Positions 15,796-25,486 of a DNA stretch of 39,597 bases are shown one piece after another. Under the pieces are notes generated by a model that worked only from the letters and a program-made list of their open reading frames with translations, had not been told where the DNA came from and did not search any database. How positions within the stretch are numbered: position 1 is the first letter of the stretch; each line of letters starts with the position of its first letter. Source of the stretch: Nocardia araoensis NBRC 100135 (lineage in GTDB: Bacteria > Actinomycetota > Actinomycetes > Mycobacteriales > Mycobacteriaceae); NCBI RefSeq assembly GCF_000308435.1, contig NZ_BAFR01000061.1:1-39597 (forward strand). Reading direction: 5' to 3'. Both the position numbers and the translations under genes were made by a program.

Positions 15796-18099
15796 ATGGG
15801 TGACATCGACGGTGGCATCCTCAATCGGGAACAGAGAATCAAAGAGGGGGAATGGCTCTATTCCCAGAACAAGCAATACCGGATGGGTATGCGCGATGGC
15901 CAGATGGTCATCGAACATGTTCCCACCGGCAATGTCATTCATACATCCGGCGAAAAAGGTAGCGACGCCAACCAGATCAGATTCGAGGATCAGGAGGGAT
16001 CCGGCAGCGAGACCAGGCTCGAGCTCCACGACAAGGATGACAATGAAATCCATGCGGTATCGGAGCCCGGCGACAAAAAGCACGAAGGTGGCGCAGCCAC
16101 CGATGACTGGGATGATGAAGACGACGGGGTCGGGCAATATGTTCTGACGAACGACGGACAGTTGATCGCCGTCAAGGACAAAGTCGGCGACAACTGGGAC
16201 GGCAATCGCCCGGCGGACGGCAACATCGTCTGGTTCGATGAGCTTCCTGCCGATGTCGCCAAACGAAAGTTCCTGGGGCAGGACGCCGACGAGAACGACA
16301 TCACCGACGGCAAGAAGATTTCCGATTTCAAGCTGGAAATCAGAACGCCGCCGGGAAAAGTCTCCCCCGAACTCAAGACATTCATCGACGTAGCCAATTC
16401 TCAGCTGCTCTATCTCATGGCTCAGATGGGCAGCGGGAAGCCCGAGAAACCCAAATTCCTGATCTCCCCCGAAAAAGGCAAGGACGACAACTGGCGCGAC
16501 GACAATCTCGCCGACTCCTTCATTCAGCAACTCGAGCATCGTGGTCACGGTTCGGGCTACACCGAAGACGCCTACAATTCAACGGTTTTCTACCTCAACG
16601 GCCTGGCGGACCAGTGGCAGAGTGGGGACCTCAAGTTCGAGCAGGCGACCGAGGAGCTTTCTCGCACCAATTACTCGTACTACCGCAGTATGTACAACAA
16701 GATCCAGGACACCCACGACAAGATCTGGGACAAGCTCAACGACGGTGTCGCGGGAAATCATCCGGGTGGGTCGAAAATATACACGGATGACGGCATACAA
16801 AATGTTGCCGAGGAGGCGCCGCTTTACGGTCTGATCCGAGATGCGGTGAAATTCTGCACCGATCAGGTGATCGCATACGCGGATAGGGCCGCGCAGCTTC
16901 CGTTCCCGATCGGCTCCGGTTCCGGGTCGGGCTCGGGGTCCGGGTCGGGCTCGGGATCCGGGTCCGGTTCGGGCTCGGGGTCCGGGTCCGGTTCGGGCTC
17001 TGGTTCGAGCTCCGGCTCGGGTTCGGCGTCCAGCCCCGCTAACAGCCCAGCTACCCAGCACACCAGCGCCGGCCAGACGGCCGCCCCCCCGTACACCCCT
17101 CCGTATACGCCTCCCGCGTCGTCCCAGGGCACCACCACTCAGCCGGTCAGCACGAGCCAGGACTTCAGCTCCACGTACGACGACCTGCTCGGGTCGACCA
17201 CGGACCCCACCGGTTCGGTCGACAGCACCCAGCCCACCCTGGGCAGCGGTACGGGTGGCACCGCTTCGAGCTCGGATCTCGGTTCGCCGGTGTACGCGTC
17301 GATGCCGACCGGCACCGGCACCGGGACCGGCACCGGCACTACCGTGCCCGCCGCCAATACCGCGCCGCCTGCTGCCAATACGGGTAACAACATGAACGAC
17401 GTGCTGGGCCAGATGGCGCTCATGAATGCCCTGGGGCAGAACCAGCCCCGTACTCAGCAGGTCGGTGACGACAGGTACGACGACCGGGACTCGCGTGAGG
17501 AACGGCAACGAGAACGGGAACACGCAAGGGAGGAGCGCCGCGCCGCTCAAACGGCCAACGCCCAACAGGCTGCTCAGACATCGCCTACCGGTGTGACGGC
17601 CCCGGCCTACGCGGGCAGTCCGCCGCCGGTGACGACGCCGGGCACAATGGCGGATGTCCAGATCGGCGACAAGACTGTGCATGCATCGCAGCCGGTGGCG
17701 AAGGCTTTGACCGAGCAGGGGCAGAATGTCGCGATAGATGCTGTATCCGCGTATAAGGGAACTGCGGGGGAGTTGTCGGCGGAACATCCGCCTCGGGTGG
17801 TGAATAATCTCGAGGCGCTCAATACGGGTGATATTCTTCAATGGGAGAGACACAGTGCGCTGATTGTCAGGGAACAAAATCAATTCTTTGTCCTGGATAA
17901 CGGCAATCTCATTCCTTTCGATCCCAAGCATCCACCGCTGGAAGACAAGTACGGTGTCTCCACGGGCTACATCCACCCGACCGGTTTGGACACCGGCAAT
18001 GCAGACCTCGGTGCTACGGCTGCGGCACCGCCGCCGACCGTGAGCCAGGCGCCGCCCACCTCGCCGCCGCCCGTGCCGCCACCACCGCAACAGACCTGA
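15796..18099 (+). CDS. Large lectin-like repeat protein with (Gly-Ser)n linker and C-terminal CHAP/NlpC-like domain
   Basis: A 767-residue modular protein. Residues about 15-140 resemble a bulb-type (B-lectin) beta-prism: [50 protein letters not shown] and [16 protein letters not shown] follow the repeated Q-x-D-G-N-L-V pattern in degenerate form. Residues 150-360 are a charged helical domain. Residues 373-410 are a Gly-Ser repeat, followed by a Thr/Pro/Ser-rich stretch to about 530, a charged [21 protein letters not shown] coil, and a C-terminal domain from about 617 with [29 protein letters not shown]. That domain is CHAP/NlpC-like around the His, but I see no catalytic Cys. It ends in a polyproline tail. 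No classical signal peptide is present, so export, if any, would be by ESX. Base composition is lower in GC than the neighbours. Confidence 0.8.
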   Translation: MGDIDGGILNREQRIKEGEWLYSQNKQYRMGMRDGQMVIEHVPTGNVIHTSGEKGSDANQIRFEDQEGSGSETRLELHDKDDNEIHAVSEPGDKKHEGGAATDDWDDEDDGVGQYVLTNDGQLIAVKDKVGDNWDGNRPADGNIVWFDELPADVAKRKFLGQDADENDITDGKKISDFKLEIRTPPGKVSPELKTFIDVANSQLLYLMAQMGSGKPEKPKFLISPEKGKDDNWRDDNLADSFIQQLEHRGHGSGYTEDAYNSTVFYLNGLADQWQSGDLKFEQATEELSRTNYSYYRSMYNKIQDTHDKIWDKLNDGVAGNHPGGSKIYTDDGIQNVAEEAPLYGLIRDAVKFCTDQVIAYADRAAQLPFPIGSGSGSGSGSGSGSGSGSGSGSGSGSGSGSGSSSGSGSASSPANSPATQHTSAGQTAAPPYTPPYTPPASSQGTTTQPVSTSQDFSSTYDDLLGSTTDPTGSVDSTQPTLGSGTGGTASSSDLGSPVYASMPTGTGTGTGTGTTVPAANTAPPAANTGNNMNDVLGQMALMNALGQNQPRTQQVGDDRYDDRDSREERQREREHAREERRAAQTANAQQAAQTSPTGVTAPAYAGSPPPVTTPGTMADVQIGDKTVHASQPVAKALTEQGQNVAIDAVSAYKGTAGELSAEHPPRVVNNLEALNTGDILQWERHSALIVREQNQFFVLDNGNLIPFDPKHPPLEDKYGVSTGYIHPTGLDTGNADLGATAAAPPPTVSQAPPTSPPPVPPPPQQT
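16912..17025 (+). repeat. In-frame hexanucleotide array encoding Gly-Ser repeats
   Basis: Sixteen consecutive GGN-TCN codon pairs (16912-17007), then SS-GS-GS, encode a flexible linker within the lectin-like protein. Codons vary synonymously (GGC, GGG, GGT, GGA with TCC, TCG, TCT), so units are imperfect at DNA level. Gain or loss of units would change linker length by two residues without a frameshift. A shorter Gly-Thr run lies at about 17310-17341. Confidence 0.9.
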
Positions 18100-18112
18100 G
18101 CGACTGGAAGGT

Positions 18113-19132
18113 ATGGCCGCGAAAAAGGACATCGTCATAGCAGCGGCGGCCGGTTACGAGTGGCCGGATGTCGAGCCGTGGGCCAGGAGTCTCGTCGCGA
18201 GCGGTTTCGCCGGTGTGGGGGCGGTCATCGTGTACGACCGCGATGACCGCGGCGACGCCATCGCCGAGAACCTGGAAGCGCTGGGGCTGTACGCCGTCCG
18301 GATGCCGCCTCCGGACAGCGTGTACAACGGGCGATTCCAAGACATCGCTCAGGTATTGCGTATGTTCGCGCCTTCCCTCCGATTCGCCGTCGTCACCGAT
18401 GTACGCGACGTGTACTTCCAGTCGGATCCGATCACGTGGCTGGAAACCCACCTTCGACGCCCCTTTCTCGCCGTCAGCGAGGGACTGCGGTACTCCGATG
18501 AGAAGTGGAACCGGGACAATCTGCAACGAAGTTTCCCGGCACATGTCCAGCGCCTGTGGTCGAAGCCGGTCTGCAATGTCGGAGTGCTCGCGGGGGAGGC
18601 GGGTGTGATGGCTGATCTGTGCTTGGCCATCTCCTTGGTCGCGGCGTCGTCCGGGGTCTCGATAGCCGATCAGAGCGGGTACAACCTGCTGCTAGATATG
18701 GAACCGTATCGGTCCGCGATGCAGTTCGTGCCGTCCGAGGACGGGTTCGCCTGCCAGGCCGGTACCTTCGCGGACCCGGGCAAGATCGGTACTTTGCGTC
18801 CGTTCCTTTTGGAGCCCGAGCCGAGCTTGGTCGGGGAGTCCGTGCACACCGCCACCGGCATGCTGTACCCGATCGTGCATCAATACGACCGGGTGCCGGA
18901 ATGGCGACAGGCACTCTCGAGCAGGCTGCGGTCGGCCCCTGCGCCCGGCGGGTCCGCTTCCCGGCCCGGCCTGGCTCGCGTTCTCGGTGACGCCGACGGA
19001 TCGTCCGTTCTGCGTACGGCACAACGCTTCGGGGTGCCGCGGAACGAATCGTCGATAAGGTTGTTTTCAGCCGATCCCGATGAGTTCGCCCTCGCCGACG
19101 GGTCACCGACCCCTCGGGATGGTTCATCCTGA
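18113..19132 (+). CDS. GT-A-like glycosyltransferase (DxRD motif)
   Basis: A 339-residue soluble protein that looks like a nucleotide-diphospho-sugar transferase. The N-terminus (DIVIAAAAGYEWPDVEPWARSLVASGFAGVGAVIVYD) is a Rossmann-like donor-binding start. Around residues 92-105 the motif FAVVTDVRDVYFQSDP resembles the D-x-R-D-x-x-F-Q-x-D-P signature of several bacterial and plant GT-A-like families, where the acidic pair binds metal and sugar nucleotide. Later KPVCNVGVLAGEAGVM and SIADQSGYN match the acceptor-side pattern (a 'D-Q' motif). The last 90 residues are low-complexity and may be disordered. The ATG follows GGAAGG and lies 13 bases after the lectin-like gene, so the two are co-transcribed. 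It may glycosylate the Ser/Thr-rich stretch of that protein; this is inference. Confidence 0.72.
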   Translation: MAAKKDIVIAAAAGYEWPDVEPWARSLVASGFAGVGAVIVYDRDDRGDAIAENLEALGLYAVRMPPPDSVYNGRFQDIAQVLRMFAPSLRFAVVTDVRDVYFQSDPITWLETHLRRPFLAVSEGLRYSDEKWNRDNLQRSFPAHVQRLWSKPVCNVGVLAGEAGVMADLCLAISLVAASSGVSIADQSGYNLLLDMEPYRSAMQFVPSEDGFACQAGTFADPGKIGTLRPFLLEPEPSLVGESVHTATGMLYPIVHQYDRVPEWRQALSSRLRSAPAPGGSASRPGLARVLGDADGSSVLRTAQRFGVPRNESSIRLFSADPDEFALADGSPTPRDGSS

Positions 19133-19183
19133 ACCGTCTATCGGTATCTTCTGTCGCGCACCGGGAAGGCTCGGCTATTACCG

Positions 19184-19921
19184 TCAGTGGGCCTGCTCGG
19201 CAGTTTTCTCCGCGTCGGTATCCGTTGACCTCTGCCTGAAACTGAATTCGTAACTGCTGTAGCGGTTTTTGCCGCTACCCGCGTCCTCCCAAGTGAATCC
19301 GTACTTGCCGATGTGCTCCAGCCGGATCCGGGTGTCCGCGTAGATGCTGAAGCCGCTGCGCCGAGCGCGCTCGGAGAACGCGTAATCCTCACCCAGATAC
19401 CATTGGTTCTCGCCGTCCGGGACGATCATCGGCAGAAAGTACGGCACATTGGCACGCCCGAACTGCAGGTTGCAGACGGGCAGTTCTTCCTTCTCCACGA
19501 TCTTCTCGTAGACGTCGCGTCGGGTGAGCAGGAACCCGCCGGCCGCATACCGGATTTCCACTGTGCCGCCGCCGTCGCCGAAAATTATCTTCTCGGTGCC
19601 GGGCAGAAGACTGCACACCAGTTCGCGGGTCATTTTCTTGGCGTAGATTCCGCAGACAACCGGCAGATCGTGGGACCGCAACATGTCCACCGCATCCGGG
19701 TGGAAGCGCACATCCGCATCGATCCACATCAACTCTTCGAAACCTTGCGCCAGCGCATCGGTGGCGATCTGGCTGCGAGCTTGGTCGATCGCGGAGCAAC
19801 CGTAGATGCGCCAGACCGGGTAGCCGCGCCGTTCGAGTTCCGCCAAGCCCTCTGCGCAACCGGGTTCGATGTAGTCGTGCACCGGCACCAGCACGACGCA
19901 GCGCCCGGGGTCCTTTTCCAT
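19184..19921 (-). CDS. GT-A-fold glycosyltransferase-like protein
   Basis: A 245-residue soluble protein. It begins with CVVLVPVHDYIEPGCAEGL, typical of a GT2-type N-terminal strand, and has a clear metal-binding DxD motif in ELMWIDADVRFHPDAV (Asp68, Asp70). VVCGIYAKK, GGFLLTRRDVYEKI and LGEDYAFSERARRSGF (the ED motif supplying the catalytic base in inverting GT-A enzymes) complete the family pattern. The ATG at 19921 has GTGGAGA upstream; the longer frame runs into the EF-G2 gene. It converges with the glycosyltransferase ending at 19132 and lies 88 bases downstream of EF-G2. The nearby lectin-like protein or an envelope glycan could be its acceptor, but nothing visible identifies it. Confidence 0.8.
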   Translation of the reverse strand: MEKDPGRCVVLVPVHDYIEPGCAEGLAELERRGYPVWRIYGCSAIDQARSQIATDALAQGFEELMWIDADVRFHPDAVDMLRSHDLPVVCGIYAKKMTRELVCSLLPGTEKIIFGDGGGTVEIRYAAGGFLLTRRDVYEKIVEKEELPVCNLQFGRANVPYFLPMIVPDGENQWYLGEDYAFSERARRSGFSIYADTRIRLEHIGKYGFTWEDAGSGKNRYSSYEFSFRQRSTDTDAEKTAEQAH

Positions 19922-20009
19922 TTCTCCACCTACCAAGGCTCGAATACGAGCCCAACTGTACCCGGCCAGACCAAGATCAACAGCTGTTGGGAAGTCGGGC
20001 CGAAGGCCG

Positions 20010-22205
20010 CTACGCGCGTGCCTTTTCCCCGCGCACCGAGGCGGCGACTTGGTTCGGCATCGGTTCGTGGCGCGCGTACCCCCGGGTGAAATCGCCGGTG
20101 CCGTGGGAGATCGAGCGCAGGTCGATGGCGTAGCGACTGAGTTCCAGCTCGGGGACTTCGGCATGGATCCGGGTGCGCCCTGCGCCGTGCGGCTCGGTGC
20201 CGAGGACGCGACCGCGGCGGCTGGACAGGTCGCTCAGCACCGGTCCGACGTATTCGTCGGTGACCAGCACCCAGACCTCGGCGAGCGGCTCCAGCACTTT
20301 GATTCCCGCGGCCGCCGCCGCCTCGCGCAGGGCGAGGGCGCCCGCGGTCTGGAAGGCGGCATCGGAGGAGTCGACGGAATGTGCCTTGCCGTCGAACAGC
20401 GTGACGCGCACGTCCACGAGCGGATATCCGGCGGTCAATCCGCGGTTGGCTTGCGCGCGGACGCCCTTCTCCACCGATGGAATGAACTGGCGCGGAACCA
20501 CTCCGCCGACCACTTTGTCCACGAACTCGATCCCGGACCCTTCGGGCAGCGGTTCGACTTCGATCTCGCACACGGCGTACTGCCCGTGTCCACCGGACTG
20601 CTTCACATGCCTGCCGCGCCCGGTCGCCTTGCCCGCGAACGTCTCTCGCAACGCCACCTGGTGATCGGTCACGTCCACCTGCACGCCGAACCGGGTCCGC
20701 AATCGTTCCAACGCGACGTCGCGATGCGCTTCGCCGAGGCACCACAGCACCAGCTGGTGGGTCTGCGCGTTGTGCTCGAGCCGCAGCGCCGGGTCCTCGG
20801 CAGCGAGCCGGGCGAGGCTCTGCGAGAGTTTGTCCTCGTCGGCTTTGCTGTGCGCGCTGATGGCGATGGGCAGCAGGGGATCGGGCATCGGCCATGGCTC
20901 GATCCGTAAGGGGCTGTCGGTGGACGAGAGGGTGTCGCCGGTTTCGGCGTGACCGAGTTTGGTGACGTAGGCGATGTCGCCCGCGATGGCCTGGCGAAGC
21001 GGGCGTTGCTGTTTGCCGAACGGAGCCGAGATCGCGCCGACCCGCTCGTCCAGTTCGTGGCTCTCGTGGCCGCGATCCTCCAGGCCGTGCCCGCTGACGT
21101 GCACCGTGTCGTCGGCGTGCAAGGTGCCGGAGAAGACACGGACCATGCAGACCCGCCCGACGTACGGGTCGGACGCGGTGCGGATGACCTCCGCGGCCAG
21201 CTCGCCGTCCGGGTCGCAGCGCAGCGGATGCGGCTGCGCGCCGTTGCCCGCGGTGATGGGGTGCTCGACCGGCGTCGGAAAGCCGCCGGTGATCAGGTCG
21301 AGGAGTTCCACCGTGCCGAGGCCTTGCTTGGCCCCCTCGGGCGCGGGCGCGGCGAAAAGCACCGGATGGAAGCTGCCTCGCGCGACCGCGCGTTCCAGGT
21401 CGGCGACCAGCGTGGCCAAGGGGATCTCCTCGCCGTCGAGGTAGCGCTCCATCAGGCTCTCGTCTTCGCTTTCCGCGATGATTCCCTCGATGAGGCGATT
21501 GCGCGCCTCCTCCAGCGCGGGCACCTGATCGGGCGAAGGGTCGCCCTGGACCTCCTCTCCGGAGGAGTAGTCGCCCACGCAGTGCGGCAGCAGCTCGACC
21601 ATGCCGGTGACCGGCCGGTGACCGTCCGGATTCTTCGGGCCGTACACGGGCAGGTGCAGCGGCAGGATGCTCTCCGACGAGCCACCGCCCAGCACGGTAC
21701 GGCAGGCCTCGGTCATCACGTCGTACTCGTCGCGCGCCGTGTCCAGATGGGTGATCACGATCGCGCGGGGCATCCCGACCGCGGCACACTCCTCCCACAG
21801 CGCCCTGGTCGCTCCGGCGATTCCGTCCACTCCCTCGGCCGCCGAGATGACGAACAGCGCCGCATCGGCCGCGCGCAGCCCTGCCCGCAGTTCGCCGACG
21901 AAGTCGGCGTATCCGGGCGTGTCGATCAGGTTGATCTTCATGCCGCCCCACGCCACCGGCACCACCGACAGCTGCACGGACCGGTGCTGGCGATGCTCGA
22001 TCTCGTCGTAGTCCGACAGCGAGGTGCCGTCCTCTACCCGCCCGGCGCGATTGACCGCCCGCGTGGTGAGCGCCATGGCGTCGACCAGGGTGGTCTTGCC
22101 CGACCCGCTGTGCCCGACCAGGACCACGTTGCGGATCTGTTCGGGCCGGTCCGCCGTCATCACGCCGCCGTCGCCCGCGGCAGCTCCGTTGGTTCTGTCC
22201 ACCAT
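20010..22205 (-). CDS. fusA2: Elongation factor G-like GTPase (EF-G2/FusA2)
   Basis: A 731-residue protein with the five-domain layout of EF-G. GTPase motifs: P-loop GHSGSGKTT (about residues 31-39), switch I region HRSVQLS, DTPGYADF (G3), and a G4 position occupied by THLD where true EF-G has NKxD. Domain IV and V segments include GGVVPRQFIPSVEKGVRAQ and GTGDFTRGYARHEPMP. This matches the actinobacterial second EF-G (Rv0120c-type), which is not the main translocase and whose role in translation or ribosome regulation is unsettled. The ATG at 22203-22205 has AGGAG nine bases upstream. It is transcribed leftward after the beta-lactamase-like lipoprotein gene, 94 bases away. The gene looks intact. 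Confidence 0.92.
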   Translation of the reverse strand: MVDRTNGAAAGDGGVMTADRPEQIRNVVLVGHSGSGKTTLVDAMALTTRAVNRAGRVEDGTSLSDYDEIEHRQHRSVQLSVVPVAWGGMKINLIDTPGYADFVGELRAGLRAADAALFVISAAEGVDGIAGATRALWEECAAVGMPRAIVITHLDTARDEYDVMTEACRTVLGGGSSESILPLHLPVYGPKNPDGHRPVTGMVELLPHCVGDYSSGEEVQGDPSPDQVPALEEARNRLIEGIIAESEDESLMERYLDGEEIPLATLVADLERAVARGSFHPVLFAAPAPEGAKQGLGTVELLDLITGGFPTPVEHPITAGNGAQPHPLRCDPDGELAAEVIRTASDPYVGRVCMVRVFSGTLHADDTVHVSGHGLEDRGHESHELDERVGAISAPFGKQQRPLRQAIAGDIAYVTKLGHAETGDTLSSTDSPLRIEPWPMPDPLLPIAISAHSKADEDKLSQSLARLAAEDPALRLEHNAQTHQLVLWCLGEAHRDVALERLRTRFGVQVDVTDHQVALRETFAGKATGRGRHVKQSGGHGQYAVCEIEVEPLPEGSGIEFVDKVVGGVVPRQFIPSVEKGVRAQANRGLTAGYPLVDVRVTLFDGKAHSVDSSDAAFQTAGALALREAAAAAGIKVLEPLAEVWVLVTDEYVGPVLSDLSSRRGRVLGTEPHGAGRTRIHAEVPELELSRYAIDLRSISHGTGDFTRGYARHEPMPNQVAASVRGEKARA

Positions 22206-22299
22206 GTGCCACGCTCCTCTGCCGACACCTGCCGTACATCCACCTTCCCACCGGCCGTGGCGTTGCGTCGACGAATCGGCAGATCAGGGTGTGGAGCCG

Positions 22300-23790
22300 T
22301 CATGCACAGGCGGGCGAGGGCGAACCGGTTCCGGCGATGTTCTCGCATGCCCAGTACCTGGCGATACGCCACGAGCCGTCGCGTGGGACGAATGGGACGA
22401 CGGCCGGACGGCGGCCGTTGGGTCCGGCGAAAACGACGGTCGCGAGGAGGGAGCCGCCGGCGTCGGTCACTTTGCCGACCGTCGTGGTTGTCGAGCCGAG
22501 GGCCTGAGCGACCCGGGTGATCAACTCTGGGTCCTTGTCGTCATCCGCGACCCGCAGCGGCTTCTGTGTTGCGGGAACCGCCGGGTCCAGCGTTTGCCGT
22601 AGTCGATTGTCGAGATCGGCGACCGCGGGCACCGGTGGGCTGGGCTGGGCATCGGCCGGGGCGTCGGGCACCGTGCCCGGATACAGCTGATGGACGATGC
22701 CGAACCAGATGATCGACGCGGGCGTTCCCAGCAGGGGCGGAGAAGTGAACTCGTTGACCGCGACGGTGACGCTGACGTCCCGCTCGGGGAGATAGCCCAT
22801 ATGGGTGGTGTAGCCCAGCACCCCCCCGCTGTGACCGATCCAGCGGCCGAACTCCAACATACCCAGCCCATAGCGCAGGTCTCCGGCGAACCGGGTCCTG
22901 GCGCGGAGGGTCTCCGGTTTCAGCAGATCGCCCCGGCCGAGCATGCGGGCATAGTCGGCGAGGTCGGAGATCGTGGACACCATCGTGCCCGCCGCACCGA
23001 AGAGCGCGGGGGTGGTCCGCGCGGTGACGTCGGTGGGCGCTTCATCGAAGTAGGAGTACCCGCGACTGGCCGGCACGGGCATGGTGGCGTCGGTGGGATA
23101 CATCGTGTCGCGCAGCCCGTGCGCGGCGACGACTTCCCCGATCACTCGGTGCACCGGTTTCCCGAACACCTTCTCGAGCACGAGACCCAGCAGGTAGTAC
23201 TCGGAGTTGGAGTACTCCACACGGCTGCGCGGCGGCGTCGCCTTTTCCGGATGAGCGATGATCGCGCGCAGGCGGTCGCCCTCGTGCCATTCGGATGCCG
23301 GAGATTTCGCGGCTATTTGCTCGGCGAAGGCCGGCTCTTGCCGGACATCCCAGACGCCGCCTTGCATGCCGAGCAAATCGCGAAGTGTGATGACGTCTCC
23401 ATTGGGCACGCCCGGCACATACCGTTCCAGCACGTCGTCCAACGAGAGCTTCCCCTCGTCGGCCGCGCGCAGCACCGCGGTCGCGGTGAACGTCTTGCTG
23501 ATGCTGCCGATCCGGACATGATCCGTTACGTCCATCGCACGACCGGTCGCGAGATCCGCTGTGCCGTAAGCCCTGACGAAGGTTCCCCGTTCCGGGTCGT
23601 GCACCGCCACCAGCACGCCGGGGGCCAGCCGCGCGTCCATTTGCGGCCGCACGATGCGGTCGATCTGCCCGGCTGCTTCGGCCGGAAAGTTTCGGTCCCG
23701 GCGCTCGTCCGACGCACACCCGGCCAGCAGCGCCGCCGCCGTCGTCAGCGCGACGACGATCGCACCCAACGAGGTGAATCGCCCACCCAT
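22300..23790 (-). CDS. Beta-lactamase-fold serine hydrolase lipoprotein with MTB12-like C-terminal domain
   Basis: A 496-residue exported lipoprotein (signal AIVVALTTAAALLAGC, lipidated Cys25). Residues about 40-385 are a class C beta-lactamase/DD-peptidase-like domain with all three motifs: SISK (Ser96-Lys99), YSN (Tyr193-Asn195) and GHSGG. Residues about 400-496 (DNRLRQTLDPAVPATQKPLRVADDD and onward) follow the pattern of the mycobacterial low-molecular-weight antigen MTB12 domain, normally a stand-alone secreted protein. The natural substrate could be peptidoglycan peptides, esters or beta-lactams; motifs alone do not tell. The ATG at 23788-23790 has a purine-rich AGAGAGGGG site; upstream in-frame ATGs lie outside the signal peptide. 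It is transcribed in the same direction as the WGR gene upstream. Confidence 0.87.
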   Translation of the reverse strand: MGGRFTSLGAIVVALTTAAALLAGCASDERRDRNFPAEAAGQIDRIVRPQMDARLAPGVLVAVHDPERGTFVRAYGTADLATGRAMDVTDHVRIGSISKTFTATAVLRAADEGKLSLDDVLERYVPGVPNGDVITLRDLLGMQGGVWDVRQEPAFAEQIAAKSPASEWHEGDRLRAIIAHPEKATPPRSRVEYSNSEYYLLGLVLEKVFGKPVHRVIGEVVAAHGLRDTMYPTDATMPVPASRGYSYFDEAPTDVTARTTPALFGAAGTMVSTISDLADYARMLGRGDLLKPETLRARTRFAGDLRYGLGMLEFGRWIGHSGGVLGYTTHMGYLPERDVSVTVAVNEFTSPPLLGTPASIIWFGIVHQLYPGTVPDAPADAQPSPPVPAVADLDNRLRQTLDPAVPATQKPLRVADDDKDPELITRVAQALGSTTTTVGKVTDAGGSLLATVVFAGPNGRRPAVVPFVPRDGSWRIARYWACENIAGTGSPSPACA

Positions 23791-23925
23791 CGTGCTATCC
23801 CCTCTCTTCGATAGTGCTTCTGTCAGTGTGCCAGGACCGTGAACAGCCGGGCTCTCTACAGAGAGGAGTTCCTGGCGCATCTCGCGAGACGAGCGAGGAA
23901 CACTTCCTTCAAAAACGTCTGCCGC

Positions 23926-25350
23926 TCAGGACAGCTGGCGGATGTCCCCGCGCACCCGATAGAAGCCGCCGCGCGCAGACTCCGCGATGCCGTCGACCAC
24001 GTAACGAGCCCCCGCGCGGCGGATATCTTTGGGAAACTGGACATTCCATCCCTGGTGATATCCGGGCGAGACGACGCGCACGCGCAGGGAACTGCCCTGG
24101 CTCACGCACTCCACGATGATGCCGCTGCCCGCTTCGGACGTGATCTCGACGGTGTCGCTGGGCATCACGGCCGAGATCTCGGGAGCCTTCACCGAAACCG
24201 TCTCGGGCAGCACACCTTGCTCGGCATCGCGGATGGCGGCCTCGCCGACATCGAGACAAGCCAGCGTGCCGGTCGTGGTGACCAGGTACAGCTTTTCGTC
24301 GTGGTACTGCATGGAATACGCCGAGCCGCAGCCGGTGGCCAGCTTCCACACGCGGTTCCCGGCGGCGTCGAAGCAGTACACCGAGGAGTAGTTGTCGCCG
24401 GCGAAGACGTACCGGCCGTCGGGCGAGGTGGCACAGGAGAAGACCGCGGCATCGCACTGGTAGGTGCGCTCGGCGCGTCCGCCTTTGGCCACCATGCGGA
24501 CCTGGTTACGTGAGGTGCCCGCGTAGACGGCGTCGGATTCCTGCCAGCCGAACAGGACGCCGCCGCCGGTGCCGACCTGCCACAGGGTGCCTCCGCTGTC
24601 CAAGTCGTACTTGGTGACGCCTGCGGAGTGCCCGTGGTAGACGCCTTCGGCGTCGATGCGCACCATCCAGCCCGAATCGCCGGTGCTGCGCCGCGTCCAC
24701 AGCGACTCCTCCTCGTAGTCGATCACGGTGATCCCGCCTTGGCGGTCGGAGACGCCGAGGATGCCGTCGTGGATGTCGAGCCAGTAGATGTCGACATCGG
24801 CCGCGATGTCGTAGGCCGCCCGCGGCACCTTGCCCGACAGGTCGTAGACACGCCCGTCGTCGCATCCGGCGTAGATCCAGAAATCGTCGGCCACAATGCA
24901 TTTGACCGAATCCGGCAGGCGGTACCGGCCGGTGACCACGCCGTCGGGAGTCAGCGTGAACACGTCACCGTTCTCGTTGCCCACCCAGCAGCGGCGCTCG
25001 TCGACGAAGATGCCGAAGGCGGCGGCGCCGGAGTCGAAACTCCACAACACGGGCGCGGCCTTCGCGGTGGAGCGACCGCTGCTGATCGCTCGCCTGGTCA
25101 CCGGACGCCTCGCCCGCGCACCCATCACGGCGGGCGCGTAGCCCTTGCGCACCTTCTCACCGATCTTCTTCGACGCGGCCGCCCGCGCCTTCTCCTCGGA
25201 GGCGAACGAACTCACCTTCGTCTGCCCCTGTTCCCCGATACGGCCGAAGCGGACGCTCACTTGCGTGCCCGCGACGATCACCTCGTAGAACTTGTGCGCG
25301 GTACCGCTGTCCTCGGACAGTTCGAGATAGGTGGTTCCCCCGATAGTCAT
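23926..25350 (-). CDS. WGR-domain protein with C-terminal beta-propeller
   Basis: A 474-residue soluble protein. Residues 1-75 are a WGR domain ([50 protein letters not shown]); the name-giving Trp is replaced by Phe (RFGRIG), as in some relatives. WGR domains bind nucleic acid in PARPs and in bacterial MolR-type proteins. After a basic linker rich in Arg (77-95), residues 100-390 form a seven-bladed-like propeller of WD40/PQQ type, with repeats such as [45 protein letters not shown] and [22 protein letters not shown]. The last 80 residues are a beta-rich tail. It is divergent from the STAND-TPR-APH gene with 136 bases between, so the two may be co-regulated. No enzymatic motif is visible. 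Confidence 0.87.
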   Translation of the reverse strand: MTIGGTTYLELSEDSGTAHKFYEVIVAGTQVSVRFGRIGEQGQTKVSSFASEEKARAAASKKIGEKVRKGYAPAVMGARARRPVTRRAISSGRSTAKAAPVLWSFDSGAAAFGIFVDERRCWVGNENGDVFTLTPDGVVTGRYRLPDSVKCIVADDFWIYAGCDDGRVYDLSGKVPRAAYDIAADVDIYWLDIHDGILGVSDRQGGITVIDYEEESLWTRRSTGDSGWMVRIDAEGVYHGHSAGVTKYDLDSGGTLWQVGTGGGVLFGWQESDAVYAGTSRNQVRMVAKGGRAERTYQCDAAVFSCATSPDGRYVFAGDNYSSVYCFDAAGNRVWKLATGCGSAYSMQYHDEKLYLVTTTGTLACLDVGEAAIRDAEQGVLPETVSVKAPEISAVMPSDTVEITSEAGSGIIVECVSQGSSLRVRVVSPGYHQGWNVQFPKDIRRAGARYVVDGIAESARGGFYRVRGDIRQLS

Positions 25351-25486
25351 AGCGCCTCGCCTGTTTTCGTCAGATCAGAACGAAACAAAAGTTAGCAAGG
25401 GGCACCGACATTCGACGGAGCGTCGGGAATCGCAGGTGGCGGGGTCTGGCAGAATCGTGCCGGGCTCGTCAGGAGGGGGATACGCC

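Noticed and set aside
16912..17025. CRISPR-like direct repeat array
   Set aside because: Units are six bases, contiguous and coding (Gly-Ser), with no spacers and no cas genes.
19979..19988. AACAGCTGTT palindrome upstream of the leftward GT
   Set aside because: Ten bases only and no second copy nearby; too short to call an operator.
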